A stretch of DNA of 64,000 nucleotides. It comes from Conus ventricosus. Taxonomy: Eukaryota > Mollusca > Gastropoda > Neogastropoda > Conidae. The stretch is from assembly GCA_018398815.1 (NCBI GenBank), contig CM031601.1, positions 30,565,293 through 30,629,292 on the forward strand. The letters are read 5' to 3'. Below are positions 9,356-22,145 of the stretch, one piece after another. A program made the translations under genes and the position numbers. Under the pieces are notes generated by a model, which saw only the letters and a list, made by a program, of their open reading frames with translations, did not search any database and was not told the DNA's origin. Within the stretch, counting starts at the first letter, position 1. Each line of letters starts with the position of its first letter.

Positions 9356-10402
9356 ATGTGGAACTCGTACTGGGAAAATTATGGGTGGCGGAAAAGGCGG
9401 AACTCGGAAAGAAAACAACGCAAAACAGGATCCAACACTAGTTCCAGTTCGTCTGACACTTCAGTGACAAAGAATATCGAAGATACTGAAGTAAAGTGTA
9501 CCCCAAAGAAGCAGAAGACCCTAGCCACCAGCACCCCAGCACCATTCAAGGAGAAACTGTCTCGGTTTGTTTACCAGTCGAGAGATACGATGGCGGAAAT
9601 AGGGGACGAACGCCCAACAGCAGCTTCAGCAGACTACCACGTTGTTTTCTCCCCTGACTTGTCTCCATCAAAACAGCAACTAGGCCTAAGCGAGATTACC
9701 AATGAACAGCTGATGATCAAGTTGTGTGCCAATGGAGCAGAAATCTCAAAATTGACACAAATGGTGGACGAGTTGAAGGGCAACCCTTTTTACAGTGCAG
9801 GTGGACAACGACAGACTGAAGAAAGAGGTGGCTGATGCGAGGAAGAGAGAGGACCAGTTGAAAACGCAAATCGCCGAAGCCAAGCATCGAGCGGAACTTG
9901 CTGACAGTCGTGTCGAAGACCTGTCCGCATATGTACGCAGAAATAACTTGCGTATATATGGCATCAAGGAAGAGCAGACGTCCGGAACCAGAGAAACACC
10001 CGACCAGTGCGAGGAGAAAGTGCTTGCTCTTTTCAACGACAAACTCAAAATCCAGTGAAAAAGGGCGATATTGAGGCAGTACATCGGTGGGCACTAAGCA
10101 GGCACGTCGGTCTGACGATTCTAGCGTCTCCAGGGATAGGCCTATGGACGGGGCATCATTGTCAGGTTCGTGTCGCGGCGCATTCGGGACAGCGTGTTGT
10201 ACGCTCGACGCCTCTAAAGGGCACGAGGATCACTTTAGTCGAGGACTTAACCCCCAGAGCCTACACATTGTTGTTGTTCAGTAAAGAACGAAACACTCTC
10301 TGTCAACAAGCCTGGTCAAAGAACGGGAACATTTTTGTGAAGACAGTTAGCGGGAAGATAGGGAGTGTGAAGTCTCTAGCCGACCTGAGACAATTGTGTT
10401 GA
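9356..10402 (+). pseudogene. LINE ORF1 (coiled coil plus RRM-like), three frames
   Basis: The first part is Ser/Lys-rich with CTPKKQKT. It is followed by a coiled coil (LKKEVADARKREDQLKTQIA and on) leading to YVRRNNLRIYGIKEEQ, the typical start of the RNA-binding domain of L1-type ORF1 (Transposase_22). The C-terminal domain reads in a third frame with LKGTRITLVEDLTPRAYTLL and ends SLADLRQLC at 10402. Frame changes occur near 9790, 10050 and 10180. The product would bind element RNA as trimers. The true start codon is uncertain; 9356 is the first ATG in the N-terminal frame. Confidence 0.8.
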
Positions 10403-10915
10403 TGGGTACGATGATGTGTTGTCTGTTACAGAAGGTCAGTAAAAAAAATTTTAAAAAATGTTTTTCCCCCCCTTCTGTATGTCTTAAAAGTTTCGCAATA
10501 ATAACCTTCCTGTGTAGAGGGATTTTGAGATTGTCCCCTTGTTCCGAAATTTTACAATGTTTACCCTTTTCAGCTATTTATTGGTCAATGTTTTGGGTCA
10601 AGGCAATTCTACACCCGTGTGATAAGCGGGATGAGGAACCAGTGGATCTTTCGTTTTTTGAATTTGTTATCCTTGCTACATAATGGTGATCGTTGTTTCT
10701 CTGATAATCATATAACTACCCGGCTGCGGGGATCTGCTTGTCTTTTTGGTCTTACTGTCGGAAGCACGTGGGGTTTTTGTTTTTGTCACGTGATAGGTGT
10801 TCATGATGGCCGCTAACAAATTGGTCCTATACGACTGTGGGAAGGGCCTGTATACTTTTTCCTTATGTATTCTTTGTGTACTGTGTTTTGCAGAATACGT
10901 TTGTTAATGTAGCTG

Positions 10916-11317
10916 GTGTGGAGTGGGGCAATGGGCCTACGGATGAAACCGTTTTGTAATTGTAAATTCTACATGTTGTGTGCCTGTCTTGTTTTGTTGT
11001 CGTTTGTGTGTGCAGATACTGTTAACTTTCATCATTGTGTGCATGTGGGTGAGCGTGTAAACATTGAAATTGGGCCAGATTGGACTTTTGAAATTACCCT
11101 TATCATACTAGTTTTCCAGAAGACAGGTCTGTCACTAATTCAGTGGATTTCTGGATTGTTTGAGATAATGTTTTTCCTTTTTTATAATATGTGGAGACAG
11201 AAACAGAAAATGTGCTTATTTCATTTCATTCTACTATGTGTTGTGGGAATAAGATGCGTTTTGTATTCTGTTTACACCACTCCTTCTTCTCTTTCAAACT
11301 TACCAAATGGCGGGTGA
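10916..11317 (+). CDS. Hydrophobic ORF between LINE ORF1 and ORF2, unknown
   Basis: An uninterrupted frame of 133 residues lies in the unusually long spacer between ORF1 and ORF2. After a short N-terminus it has a signal-peptide-like stretch FYMLCACLVLLSFVCAD, and later two or three hydrophobic stretches including MCLFHFILLCVVGIRCVLYS. I recognise no family. The surrounding DNA is T-rich, which favours long chance frames of hydrophobic residues, so it may not be a gene. It is notable because the flanking ORFs are broken but this one is not. Confidence 0.25.
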   Translation: MWSGAMGLRMKPFCNCKFYMLCACLVLLSFVCADTVNFHHCVHVGERVNIEIGPDWTFEITLIILVFQKTGLSLIQWISGLFEIMFFLFYNMWRQKQKMCLFHFILLCVVGIRCVLYSVYTTPSSLSNLPNGG

Positions 11318-11329
11318 TAACTCCTTTAA

Positions 11330-14300
11330 ATATGCTCATTTAACTGTAATGGCTTAAACAACTCCAGTAAGAGGAAGGATGTATTTGATTTCCTTATGAA
11401 AAAGGAAGCCAACATATACTGTCTTCAAGAGACACATTTGAAAACAGAATCAGAAAATTTCATAAAAGCAAGTTGGGGTTATAATGTCTGACTCTGCGGT
11501 TCTGAGACAAATAAAAACGGGGTTGCCATTCTTTTTAGCAATAATTTTGAATAAAATTGTTCGATGTCATTAGAGATCCTCATGGTTGTTATATTGTAAT
11601 GAAGCTGGAAATTGTAATAAAAAAACTTACCTTAGTCAACCTACATGGGCCAAGTAACAACGATAGACCTGAATTTTTTGACGGTATCTGCGAACACATT
11701 GAGCGCATTGCCAATGAACATGTGATTATCACTGGTGACTGGAATTGTGCCCTGGACATGAAATTAGATGTAAGAAACTATGCAAGTGTGAATAATCGTC
11801 CTAGGACCAGGAAAAGAATTACTGACATGATGGTAAAATTCAATCTTTTTGATGTTTTTAGAGAAATGTATCCTGAAAAAAGATCCTATACTTGGCGTAA
11901 ATTTAATTCATTTAAACAAGGAAGACTTGATTATTTTCTAATTACTGAAGAATTATTGGTCGAAACAAATAACATTTTGACTGACCCAGGATACAGATCA
12001 GATCATTCTTTAGTTACTATACTTTTTAAAAAAAGAGCAGCTTAAACGTGATAGACCTTTCTGAAATTTAATAATAGTTTGCTTAAAGATAAAAATATAT
12101 TTCAGAAATAAAAAGAATCATCAGTGAGGTGAAAAAACAATACGCACTACTACCTTATAATTTAGACAACATTGATAACATTCCTAACGAAATATCCTCT
12201 TTGAGATTAATGATCAACTTTTTTTCGAAACCCTGTTATTAGAAATTAGGGGAAAACAATATCTTACAGCACCTACAAAAAAAGGATGGAAACCCAACAA
12301 GAACTCAACCTTGAAAAAAGAATAAGTAATCTTGAACGTGATTTGCATGAGGAAGATATTCCAGTTTTAGAAAACTTAAAAACACAGTTACAGGAAATTA
12401 GGGATCACAGGATTCAAGGTATGGCAATGCGTTCGAGGGTTCGGTGGATCCATCAGGGTGAAAAGGTTAATAAATACTTCTGTAATCTTGAAAACCGTAA
12501 CTACTTAGACAAGTCTATACCTTTCTCGAAAAGGAAAATGGAACAATAATTCCAGATCAAACAAATATTCTTAATGAAACAAAATGCTTTTATGAAAAGT
12601 TATATTGCTTTAGAGAGGTAAACGATGTTAACATTACTGATGAACTCCCTGATGCACCAGTTTTAACTATGAGGAGAGTGAATCTATCGAGGGCTTAATA
12701 ACATGTCAGGAAGCTGCTTGTTCTTTGAAAAAATATGAAAAATTTTAAAAGTCAGGACCTGATGGCTTTACTGTAGAATTTTTTAAGTTTTTCTTTATTG
12801 ATATTGGCTCTTTCCTTGTGCGTTCTATAAATGAAAGTTTTGACAAAGGTCAAATGTCAATAACCCAGCGGCAAGGAACTATAGTATGTATCCCTAAAGA
12901 AGGAAAACCTAAACGGTTTATTAAAAATTGGCGCCCTATTTCCCTTTTGAATACTACATACAAAATCGCTTCAGCTTGTATTGCTAACCGTCTCAAGAGA
13001 GTTTTACCAAGTGTTATTCATGAAAGCCAAAAGGGTTTTCTAAAGGGCCGTTTCATTGGCGAAAATATCATACTACTCTATGATACATTGTTGTACACTG
13101 AAAATGAAAATATTCCAGCATGTTTTATTAGTAGATTTTGAAAAGGCGTTTGACAGTGTGTCTTGGTCCTTTCTACTAAAATGCTTACATTTTTTAAAAT
13201 TCGGCCCAGACATTATTAAATGGATAATGACTTTTTATAACGAAATTTCTACCTGTATCTCGGTCAACGGCCAATTACACTCCTTGGTTTTCAATAGAAA
13301 GAGGAGTCAGACAGGGGGATCCTGCCTCCCTTATCTGTATTTAATCTGTGCGGAAATATTGTCTCTCATGATCCGCCATAATGTGAACATTAAAGGAATT
13401 AAAATTTAAAAATAAAGTAAACTTACTATCCAATTTGCTGATGACACAACATTTGTGCCTTGATGGATCAGAAAAGTCATTTATTGAAGCAGTACATACC
13501 CTTACAAGATTTGCACATATTTCTGGTCTAAAAATAAATTTGACAAAACCCAAGTTGTTTGGATAGGTAGCAGAAAAAAACTCTGGCATGCAATATATGC
13601 GCGATAAGAATTTTGTTTGGGACCAGGCACTTTTAAGGTTTTAGGCATTACATTTTCCACCACACTGACACTATTGTACAACTAAACTACGACGACAACT
13701 TTTTTCAATCAGACGCATCTTAGCGTTTTGGAAAAAAAAAGACAAATTACTCCTTATGGAAAAATAACCGTTATTAAAACTTTAGTGTTTTCAAAAATTA
13801 TCTATTTATTAATTAATTTGCCTGACCCACCAGACTATTTTTTGAAATCTTTAGAAAAAGAAACTGTACAAGTTTTTGTGGAATGGCAAACAAGGCAAAA
13901 TCAAAAGGTCTGGTTGAAAAACAGTACCTTGAAGGTGGATTGAAGATGCTGAATGTTGGAAACTTTTTGTCTTCTATGAAGATATCTTGGTTAAGGAGAC
14001 TGAACTTTGATTCTGAATGGAAGGATTTTACCCTTAATATGTTTCCTAGGCTAAGACATTTAAAACATTTTGGAGCCGAATATGCTAATATTATTATTGA
14101 AAATGTTGAAAACCCATTCTGGAAGGATGTTGTAAAACATTACAAAAAACTATGTACAAAATGTTATGTATCTTCTGTGCATGAATTCATGTCTGAATGT
14201 ATTCATTACAACATTAATATTATAAGGGGACGAAGGGTAGTACTAGTTTATGTGTGAGAATGGTGTGGACTATGACATTTTCTATGTAAAAAATATAATT

Positions 14301-15060
14301 AATGACAATGGTCAGTTTATGACATATAACCAATTTCTGCTGAAATACCCAGGTATTAGAACCAATTTCATATTGTATGAAGGTATTGTCGACGCAATCC
14401 GAACATATTGTCAAAAGTTAAATGTAGTTCTAACCAACAGATACAAAACTTTAGACTCGATGACATGGTCCTTTATTTATAAGGGCAATAAACATGTGCA
14501 GACCATTTTAAATGGAAATGATGCTATTCCAACAGCAGTCCAAAAATGGAACAACTTGTTTGAAAATCTGAGCTGGAAACATATTTTTTCACATTATTAT
14601 AAAAACTACTAAAGATGTACAGCTCAGATGGTTTCAAACCAGACTATTACATAGACTACTCCCTACTCAGAGATATTTATTCAGGATTAAAATTACTGAT
14701 TCCCCAATTTGCAACTTTTGTAATATGGATGAGCAATGCATTTCACGTATGTTGTATGATTGTGCTATTGTCAACAGATTTTGGACTGGTTTGAACATTT
14801 GCTTAAAGAAAAATGTCCACATTGTGATTATCTTCAAATTGATAAAGAATTGGTTTTGTTCGGAGTAAAACAAAATATTACAACAGAACAAGCCTCTGGA
14901 TTTTATTCTGCTTCTGGCTAATTTTATATATACAAGACAAAACTGCAAAATGTACACCCAAATGTCCAGCTGTTCATAACATTTTTAGAAACAGATTGGA
15001 ATCAGAAAAATATGTATCATTTTGAACAACACATATAGAGAATTTGAGGAAAGTTGCCTG
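11330..15060 (+). pseudogene. LINE ORF2: AP endonuclease and reverse transcriptase
   Basis: The endonuclease starts with FNCNGLNN, has CLQETH (catalytic Glu), then ITGDWNCALD, RLDYFLI and SDHSLV (catalytic Asp/His). The reverse transcriptase shows SGPDGFTVEFFK, NWRPISLLNTTYKIASACIA, QKGFLKGRF, DFEKAFDSVSW and the active-site FADDTT at about 13436. The C-terminal part has WLRRLNFDSEW and a Cys-containing knuckle (CNFCNMDEQC) near 14715. At least eight frameshifts or stops break it. The catalytic residues visible in both domains are conserved, suggesting fairly recent loss or sequencing error. Confidence 0.9.
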
Positions 15061-15599
15061 CCTTATTCCACACTTTTTTCTTGATCTTTGAAATACTGCT
15101 TCTTTTATTAAACAAAAACTCAATAGAGCTCTATGGCTGCTGTCAAAGAATGTTATTTTATTACTTTTCCTCTCTGTATGGTTATTATCAATCATGCAAT
15201 TTGTTTTCAATATTTATATTATGTTACAGTTACTTAGTCGATTCCTATCAGTGTCATACAAGCTGTGTGTGGCATGCCGTTAAAAGAAGAAAAGAAGAGA
15301 AAAGACGATGTTGTGGAAACCTACCTTGCGATCTCGAAGAGGTCTCATCATGCTCCAACTTGTTTCACTCCACATAACTTACTAGGATAAAAACTATACT
15401 ATGTAAAGATCAACTTTAACTGATACTAGTGATAAAAATATCATGTATATATGCTGTATCGACTATGATAACAACCCAATAACTCTCTCCGTATCCTACA
15501 CCTTGACTGGTGAGTTGATTTTTAACGTGGTGACAGCCTGATGTGGCCCTCTGCGGTCGGCTGGGCTATAAGCAACATTATCTTATCTTATCTTATCCT

Positions 15600-15766
15600 A
15601 CACCTGTGTGCGTGGGTGTGTGTGTATGTGTCCTTCTGCCTCCTCGTTGTAGTTGTGTATTTGTATATATGTGCGGTGTATGTATGTATATGTGTATGTA
15701 TGTATATGTATGTGTGTGTATGTGTATATATGTGTGTATATATATGTGTTTGTGTATATAATATAT

Positions 15767-15812
<46 letters not shown>

Positions 15813-15995
15813 ATATATTATGTATGTATATATGTGTATGTATATATGTGTGTGTATATGTATGTGTATGTGTGTGCATATATATATATATATATATGTA
15901 TATGGGTGTGTATATGTGTGTGTATATATGTATATATATGTGTATACATATGTATGTGTGTGTATGTATATGTATATTATGTGTGTGTGCATGCT
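15600..15995. repeat. TG/TA/TGTA microsatellite
   Basis: About 400 bp of alternating purine-pyrimidine units (TGTG, TATA, TGTA) directly after the LINE tail. Pure (TA)n occurs around 15780-15806. Long frames over it on both strands are low-complexity artefacts. Confidence 0.95.
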
Positions 15996-16507
15996 AATTT
16001 CTCAAATTTATAGTACCTGGTATTACCTTATTGTCACTATAATGTTCTGTGTTTGTCTGTTTGTAACTGAAATGAAAAAACAAACCTCCTTGCAACTACT
16101 ACCCTTTTTTAAAAATTTTTTATTTACTCGTTCAAACTGAGTAAAGCGCAAAGAAAAAATTGCCAGATTATAACGATTGTATTTATTATTCATAAGTACA
16201 CATTTATATATTGGTACATGTACTAGACATGCTCATGTCAAATTATTTGCTAAATCCATGTTGAAGGACGAGTGCGTGGGGAAGAAAGAGTGAAGGAACT
16301 GTGGAGTGGAGGGATGTGAGAGGAGGAATAAAAACATATATTAAAAAAAAAAAAATGGTTCCAAAGGTGCAACACTAACTGATGTGTTCAAAGTGCTGAT
16401 TCAAAATTTGAGGCAAAAGTGCTTGTAAGCATGTTCTGTAGGCAGGGGCCCTCTGTCATTCACTTCAATGGTTGTCTGCAAGAAACGACTAGCAGGTTTA
16501 AACTCAC

Positions 16508-16678
16508 CGAGATGAACCTGTCAAAACTGGTCCTATCCTGGTCTTCTGGTCCCACCACCAGCATCAGTCTGCTCTGCAGATCCAGCAGGTCCTGGTAGCT
16601 GTAAGTACGATTTGTGTCTTCCTCCTCTTCACCTTCTGTTGCCACCTCCAAACACATCACATCGCTCACACCCAGACC
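16508..16678 (-). CDS. RNF213-like: RNF213-like gene exon (SRLMLVVG segment)
   Basis: Minus-strand exon of 171 nt (57 codons, phase 0 at both ends), bounded by the acceptor gatgttgacag and the donor gtgagt. The product contains TYSYQDLLDLQSRLMLVVGP and ends DRTSFDRFIS. This matches the part of RNF213 that follows the VDLA...GYAPLL segment and has a YSLEEVKELLNKLMLMSG-like sequence in vertebrates (from memory). RNF213 is a giant cytosolic AAA+ E3 ubiquitin ligase active at lipid droplets and in antimicrobial defence. The nearest upstream exon recognised is 33460-33671, leaving a 16.8-kb gap that holds the DIRS element. Confidence 0.65.
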
Positions 16679-17986
16679 CTGTCAACATCACAGACTCTCT
16701 CAATATAGGCCCTGATTCGCCAAAATGACTGATGCTGAGCTCAGTGACAGTTCAGATCTTGATCCTGCCAACAAAGCAGATCCTGTCAGTACAGCCTCCT
16801 ATAACACATCACTGCTCACTCTCAAAGTTTTCTATGTCACACACCTGTTCTGTTAGGTTCATCATCCATGCTCAGACTGCATAAATAAAGACTTTGTTAA
16901 AAACTCTGCTCTCACCAATGACACACATATTAACTGCTTAAACTAGGACCCTGCCAGCAGCATAAAAGATGCTGTTGATGATATGCAGAGACAGATGCAT
17001 GTATACACGTGCCACCTTACTATCTTGTATAAATATGTATCCTTACACACTCACACACCCATGCACATATGCAAGCACACACACACACACTCACACACAC
17101 ACACACACACACACATGCACACACACACATATACACACACACTTTCCGTTTTCCTTCAGATCCAAGCTTATACAGTGGCACAACCCATCCCAAAGCGAGA
17201 GGCACCGCCAGACATGCACTTGATCTAAAACTGCTGTGGCACAATCTCCCTCGCTCTGAAATTACTTTTCCATGCTCCCTTCCCAAATCAAAAACGTTCT
17301 GAAGGCATGCAACAAAGGAATACATCTGAGCCCTGTCATGAACGCTTTTATTATCAAGTAACATCAGATGCCTTTCCTCCAATTTCCTCATTTGGTCATT
17401 ACCTCACTTTACCCCCAGAGCGTCCCCCACAGAAGGCACTTTAGGATTATCAACCTCCAAAAATCACACTTATACCTTTCCAACCTTGCCTAACATATAC
17501 CACATACTGCTGTTTTTCATGAAAACCATAATGTCCCTCCTGATGATCGATACTCTTTTAACCCCCCACACCACGGAAGAGAAAAGACATCCATCCCCAC
17601 TCTTTCACCCCTATGCCCAACACTTACTTCAAGCCACTTCACATCTGTTATTCAATCAACAGTCAGTGCTTCATTATCCCCCCACAATGACTAATAATCT
17701 TCAATACAGTCCTACGTTTTACCACTAGTTGTGTTACTAATGTTAGGTGATTACATTTGTACGTGCATGTGGAAGAATGGTTGAACACTTGTGTACATGC
17801 ACATGTGTGTGTGTGTATGTGCGTGTGTGTGTGTGTGGTGTGCCTGTGTATATGGTGTGCATGTGTCTCGTGTGTGATTTTGTGTGGTCTGTGTGTGTAT
17901 GTGTCATGAGGTGTGCACGTATGCATATGTGCTGCTGCTTTCCATGTGTAATAGTCTTTGTAAATGAGCGAGCACGCATTTGTGTA

Positions 17987-18031
<45 letters not shown>

Positions 18032-18282
18032 TGTTTTGTGCAAAAGTTGCTTTGACATGTTCCATGCTTTCAGGCTCCCGACCAAGTACATCCCTTACAG
18101 TCCTGTTTAAATCATCGGTTGTTATCATATCTTTGCAGCCCAACAATTTTTATGCGGTTTGAGGCGTCACATTCTAAAACTCCATTATACTACATATTGG
18201 TTTTTGCTTTTTTGCAAAATCGAGAATTTGGGGTCAAATTATGTTTGGGGGTCTTTACTGTACATGTCAGACCATAGTCACG
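16679..18282. other. Intronic sequence with CA/TG microsatellites and a LINE 3' scrap
   Basis: (CA)n at about 17070-17150, (TG)n at 17800-17905 and a pure (GT)n at 17988-18030. On the plus strand 17215-17310, a stretch around LKLLWHNLPRSE resembles the WNxLP segment near the 3' end of many LINE ORF2s, but it is too short to classify. No exon is recognised. Confidence 0.5.
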
Positions 18283-18423
18283 GCAGTTAGTCACTCTGCC
18301 AGGCCAAAGTTTTTGTGTGGCAAATTGCCAAAGTAATAGACAGTCCGTATGCCCACCGCGCTTCCGCGTAGAAAGAAGCCGGTGTCAACTTTCCTGTACC
18401 TATTCTCTCTCGGCTGCCGTCCA
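18283..18423 (+). repeat. DIRS left inverted terminal repeat
   Basis: Matches the complement of 24560-24702. Landmarks are the terminal GCAGTTAGTCACTCTGCC and GCCGGTGTCAACTT near the inner end. The match has scattered substitutions and indels. Confidence 0.85.
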
Positions 18424-21400
18424 AGCAAGACAAGTTTTGGCTCGTCTCGCCTTCTCTTTTGCCGTTTGTTTTGATAGCTTTGTGTTTGCTTCTTTACTTT
18501 TTTGTTGTGCTTGCGCGCTAAACCCTTTTACCCTTGCGGGTGAGCTTTGGTTTGGTGTGTTTTTTTAATTTGATTTAAACATATTCTCGCTTTGTGCCTT
18601 GTTCTCAGCTCCCCCGCGACTTTGCCTTCCGTTATTTTCCCCAATTTTTCGAAATTGGGAAAGTACATCGCCGGTTCCACTCTACTCGCTTATTTAGCCT
18701 TACAGCCCTTTTCTGCGAGTCCCATTGCGTTTCCCCTCCATTTGGACTCCGATTCGACGAACTTCCCCGTCGCACTCAGTTTCCATTCCTTTTCACCGGT
18801 CGTTCCGCATTTTGTTTCGAACGGCACAAAACCGGTTTCACTTACGATCGCCTCCTCGATTTAACAGTGCTATTACGTTTACAATTTATTGCACTTCCGT
18901 GCCCACCCGGGGTTGTTCAGGGCTCTTTCTATCCCTCGATCCACTCTGTCTCCGCTTTGCGATCTTTGCGTTCCGGGTTTGTTCGCACTTTGCCCACATG
19001 GTGAAGGACACTACGGTCGGGCCGCCCCTTGTTCAGGAGTCGCTCTCAAACCTGGAAAAGGACCCGCGTGTCGTTTCCCGGGACAAAACCGCTCACACCT
19101 ACGAAGAGTAAAAATCGCTTTTAGAGGGGGTTCGCGCAGGGGGGACGCGCGACTCATTACGATTTCCCTCTACCGATCGAAGTCGAACAGGCAATCGGAG
19201 TCTAACAGGAAATCGGGCCATATTGCCAACGTTTCTCCTTTCAATATGCCCTAACCAAATCCAAGGAAAAGGCCCATGAAAGGACCTGCCCGTTCAAATT
19301 TTCCCTTTTCTCCTGATCGCCTGTTCACCTTCGATCGCGTAAGGAGACCCTCTCCTATCATGCGGGCGTCCGGCAATCATTGGCCCCTGGGGACCCTTGC
19401 CCGAGACCTGGACTGGCACGGGTGACAAACTCGCAGTCGGAATCACCGTCCGTCACCCGATCAGATGAGACTCGTGAGGCTAGCTACCCCCCCACACGCC
19501 CACCCATTTGAATCACGCTCTCCCCAACCGTGTCCGGGTATCAGCCACGACTCGGACACGAGGGGACACACCGGTGGGGGGGTTTGTGGACAGCCCTTTG
19601 GGGGTACCCCCCCCCACTGATCACAACCCGGGTCAGGTACGCAGGCATCGCTAGGTCGATCTGCGCCCTCACCCCTGACGGTCGAACCACCCCGATCGAT
19701 CGTTGCACTCTCCCCTGGGGGTACAGGACGACGTTGGGGAGCGGGATTCTTCCGCTCCCTATTGGGCAACGTCCACGGTCCCGTTCCTCGGGGGAGGATC
19801 GACCAGCGGGACCAGGGGTAACCTTTCGTCCCTTGAGGCGTACTGTCGCCGCAGCCATCCCAGTCCGCTACCACACAGCCAGGAGGCACGGCGACCGTAC
19901 CACTCACCGCCACTCTGCCATGCAGGGGGCCGGCACGGACCGCAACCGGGAGAGCAGGAGGCAGTGCTCTCCCTTGGTGTTCAAGGTTACCTGGGTCCCC
20001 GAGGAGACTCTGCCCCTGGGCCGCCAAAAGCCCCTCTTTCTCCCCGGGGACCGGTGGCTCTATTCCTCCCCGAGGGGAAATTTCAGTGGCTTAGTATATT
20101 GGGCCCCAACCTCATTCTGACTCCACCCTTCGGTCGCATTGTTTATCCGGCCTCCCAGAGCTGGATCGACCTGGGCCCCCCTTCCTCTCGGGCGCTGTCC
20201 TATCGGCGATCCCCTAGTTTGCACGCCGAGTATGGAGCCACCGGGGACCCCCCTCATTTTTCCCCCCTCCCAACGCGGGCGGGAATCCCACGCACCCCTG
20301 ACCTGGCCCTCCGAAGGTGGATCTGAACTTCCCCTTCGGGAATACACTGACCCAAAAACTTGAGGATGGGTCGAGGACTCCCTCCCCCATTCTGGGGACC
20401 TTTCATCTTGGGGAGAGCTGGCGCCCGGATCTGTTGTTAGGGAATCCCCTCCCTCTGACAAATCTTCCCCTTTTTTTTCCCCGTTTCACTGGGTCCCCCC
20501 CTTTAACCCAGCGATCACGGCCAAGGATGGGTCGCCCCCCGACCCTCACTCCCTTTGGCACGGGATCGGCATCTTTCGCCAGGGGTGCACATGCCGTCCC
20601 TCCACCGGGGATTGACTTCTTGTCAGCCCCTAACGCGGCCCCAGTAGTGTGTTCCTCAAGGACCCGCGTCAGGCCCCCCATGTTTTTCCTTCTTCTCTGC
20701 CAATCCGCCACCAGGGTTTATTTCCATTTCCCCGGCCGACCTCAGGCTCACTCCCAACCTCCCCCCTCTCCACATCCACCTCTGTTTTCTATCAAGACCT
20801 TGATGGAGTGGGACAGAATTGCCGGACTGGCATTCTTCACACCACCGCGGGACATGCTTTCATTGACATGTTCCTGCAGCGAGTTGAGGAACTCTGGCCA
20901 AAGGAGGGCGGCACTCCCTGGGTTTGTCTTCGGAACCCGGACAACACTGAGGCAGACTCTAGCCGTTTGGCGCCCCCTGATGCGTTTTCTTGTCAACAAG
21001 ATATCGCACCCCCTTTGGGGGCTGCGGCGGACACGCAGCCAGGAGTCACTTTAACTGCCTGTTGGCAGTGAGAGATGCTATGTTATCACAGGCCCATCTC
21101 TCTCCGGCGCTCAAGGCGGCCTTACGCTGCTTTCCCGGGGCCAGGAGCAGTCGCTTTTTGGGGGACTACTCAAACTGCTGTTTCACCCATGCCGTCGAGG
21201 AGCGCAAACAGGCCACGTCCTTTGCGCCCAAGCCCCCTCTCCAGCATCGCCCTTCTAGGCCCTTCTCTCTTCAGGCCCCGCCCCCAGCCAGACCCCCAGC
21301 CCTACCCCAAGCAGCCCCCCTCAAGGCCCCCCAAAACACCCCCGACTTCCACCGCGCCTAGGCCCAAATCAAAAAACCCCCCCAACAGAATTTTCGGTTC

Positions 21401-21690
21401 GGCGAACAGGCCCGACCTCGGAGGTGACTAGCAGACTCACCTTCGGAGGACGAGAACGGCAGTCTTTCTGGCAGCCCCCCCCCACCCCCCCCCCCCCCCT
21501 CTGGCAGGCAGTCTGTCCCGGCATGCCCATCAGTGGCGGCGTATGGGGCTCAACCCTGGATAGCATCGGTTTAACAGGTGGGGGTTCCGTCTCCCCGGGC
21601 ACAGGAACGCCCCCCCCCCCCTTCTATCCTCCCCTCCTCCTTCCCCCAGCAATCCCCCCCCCCCCCCCCCCTGCCCAGGCGGAGGCTTTT
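18424..21690 (+). pseudogene. DIRS 5' region, putative gag-like ORF, unreadable
   Basis: In DIRS elements this position holds the gag-like ORF. Several long frames on both strands (for example 19530-20120, 19703-20326 and 20317-21054 plus) are rich in Pro, Gly, Arg and Ser, as GC-rich DNA gives by chance, and no one frame persists. I therefore assign the region by position only. Repeated C and G runs suggest many small insertions. Confidence 0.35.
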
Positions 21691-21699
21691 TCGCCTGGA

Positions 21700-22145
21700 A
21701 TCGAGGAACTTCTCCGGAAGGGTGCCATAAACCGAGAAAACTCCCCCCCAAACCCCCGGATTTTACTCTCGTCTTTTTTGTGGTCTGTTTGTGGTTCCAA
21801 GTCCTCGGGCGGGTGGAGGACCATCCTCGACCTTTCCCCCCTCAACAAGTTCCTCAGACCAACCAAATTCAAGATGGAGACCCAGCCCAGATCAGAGACT
21901 CCATCCACCATCTGGACTGGGCCCCCTTCTATAGATCTGAAAGACGCCTACTTTCAGATCCTTTATCAACCGTCCCACGACGATACCTTCAGTTCATTGG
22001 CGGGCGGTTGGGTTTGTTTTAGGCTCTCCCCTTCCGGACTTCCCTGGCTCCCTTCCTTTCCGGGAAAGGGGTTTAAGGAGAGGGGCCCCCTCCAGACGGA
22101 CATTCGCCTCTTGGTTTACCTCGACGACGGGGCCCCCTTGGCTCC
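21700..22145 (+). pseudogene. DIRS reverse transcriptase
   Basis: Within an open stretch the sequence reads WRTILDLSPLNKFLRPTKFK (RT motif 1-2 of the DIRS/Ty3-like type), then SIDLKDAYFQI (motif A with the first catalytic Asp) and VYLDDGAPL (motif C; YLDDW is usual, so the two catalytic Asp are present but the following residue is changed). Segments between motifs read in other frames, for example around 21930-22020. The N-terminal side with PKSSGG is typical. It copies element RNA in active relatives; here it is broken by indels in C-runs. Confidence 0.85.

Larger units (their letters stand above)
9273..15600 (+). mobile_element. L1/Tx1-type LINE, degraded, near full length
   Basis: ORF1 (coiled coil plus RNA-binding domain) is followed by a 0.9-kb spacer and ORF2 (AP endonuclease, reverse transcriptase, C-terminal zinc-like region). 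It ends in a tail of TTATC units at 15578-15600, as expected for target-primed reverse transcription. The left boundary is approximate. The two-ORF layout and the style of the ORF2 C-terminus (a LKWFQ-like segment, then CNFCN) point to the L1/Tx1 group. Multiple frameshifts make it inactive as assembled. Confidence 0.85.

Noticed and set aside
15600..15995. Long frames on both strands (up to about 130 codons) rich in Tyr/Ile/Val/Cys or His/Thr
   Set aside because: They are translations of a TG/TA microsatellite; no codon-level signal beyond the repeat.
17663..18091. Frames rich in His-Thr or Cys-Val over CA/TG runs, also at 29600-29920, 35288-35509 and 39193-39562
   Set aside because: Microsatellite artefacts.
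18045..18148. Minus frame with GCKDMITTDDLNRTVRDVLG ending in a microsatellite
   Set aside because: Looks protein-like but is short, has no splice evidence that I could fix, and no recognised family.
19461..20461. Minus-strand frames in the DIRS region up to 188 codons
   Set aside because: GC-rich DNA has few stops; composition is Gly/Pro/Arg-rich on both strands and the element reads on the plus strand.
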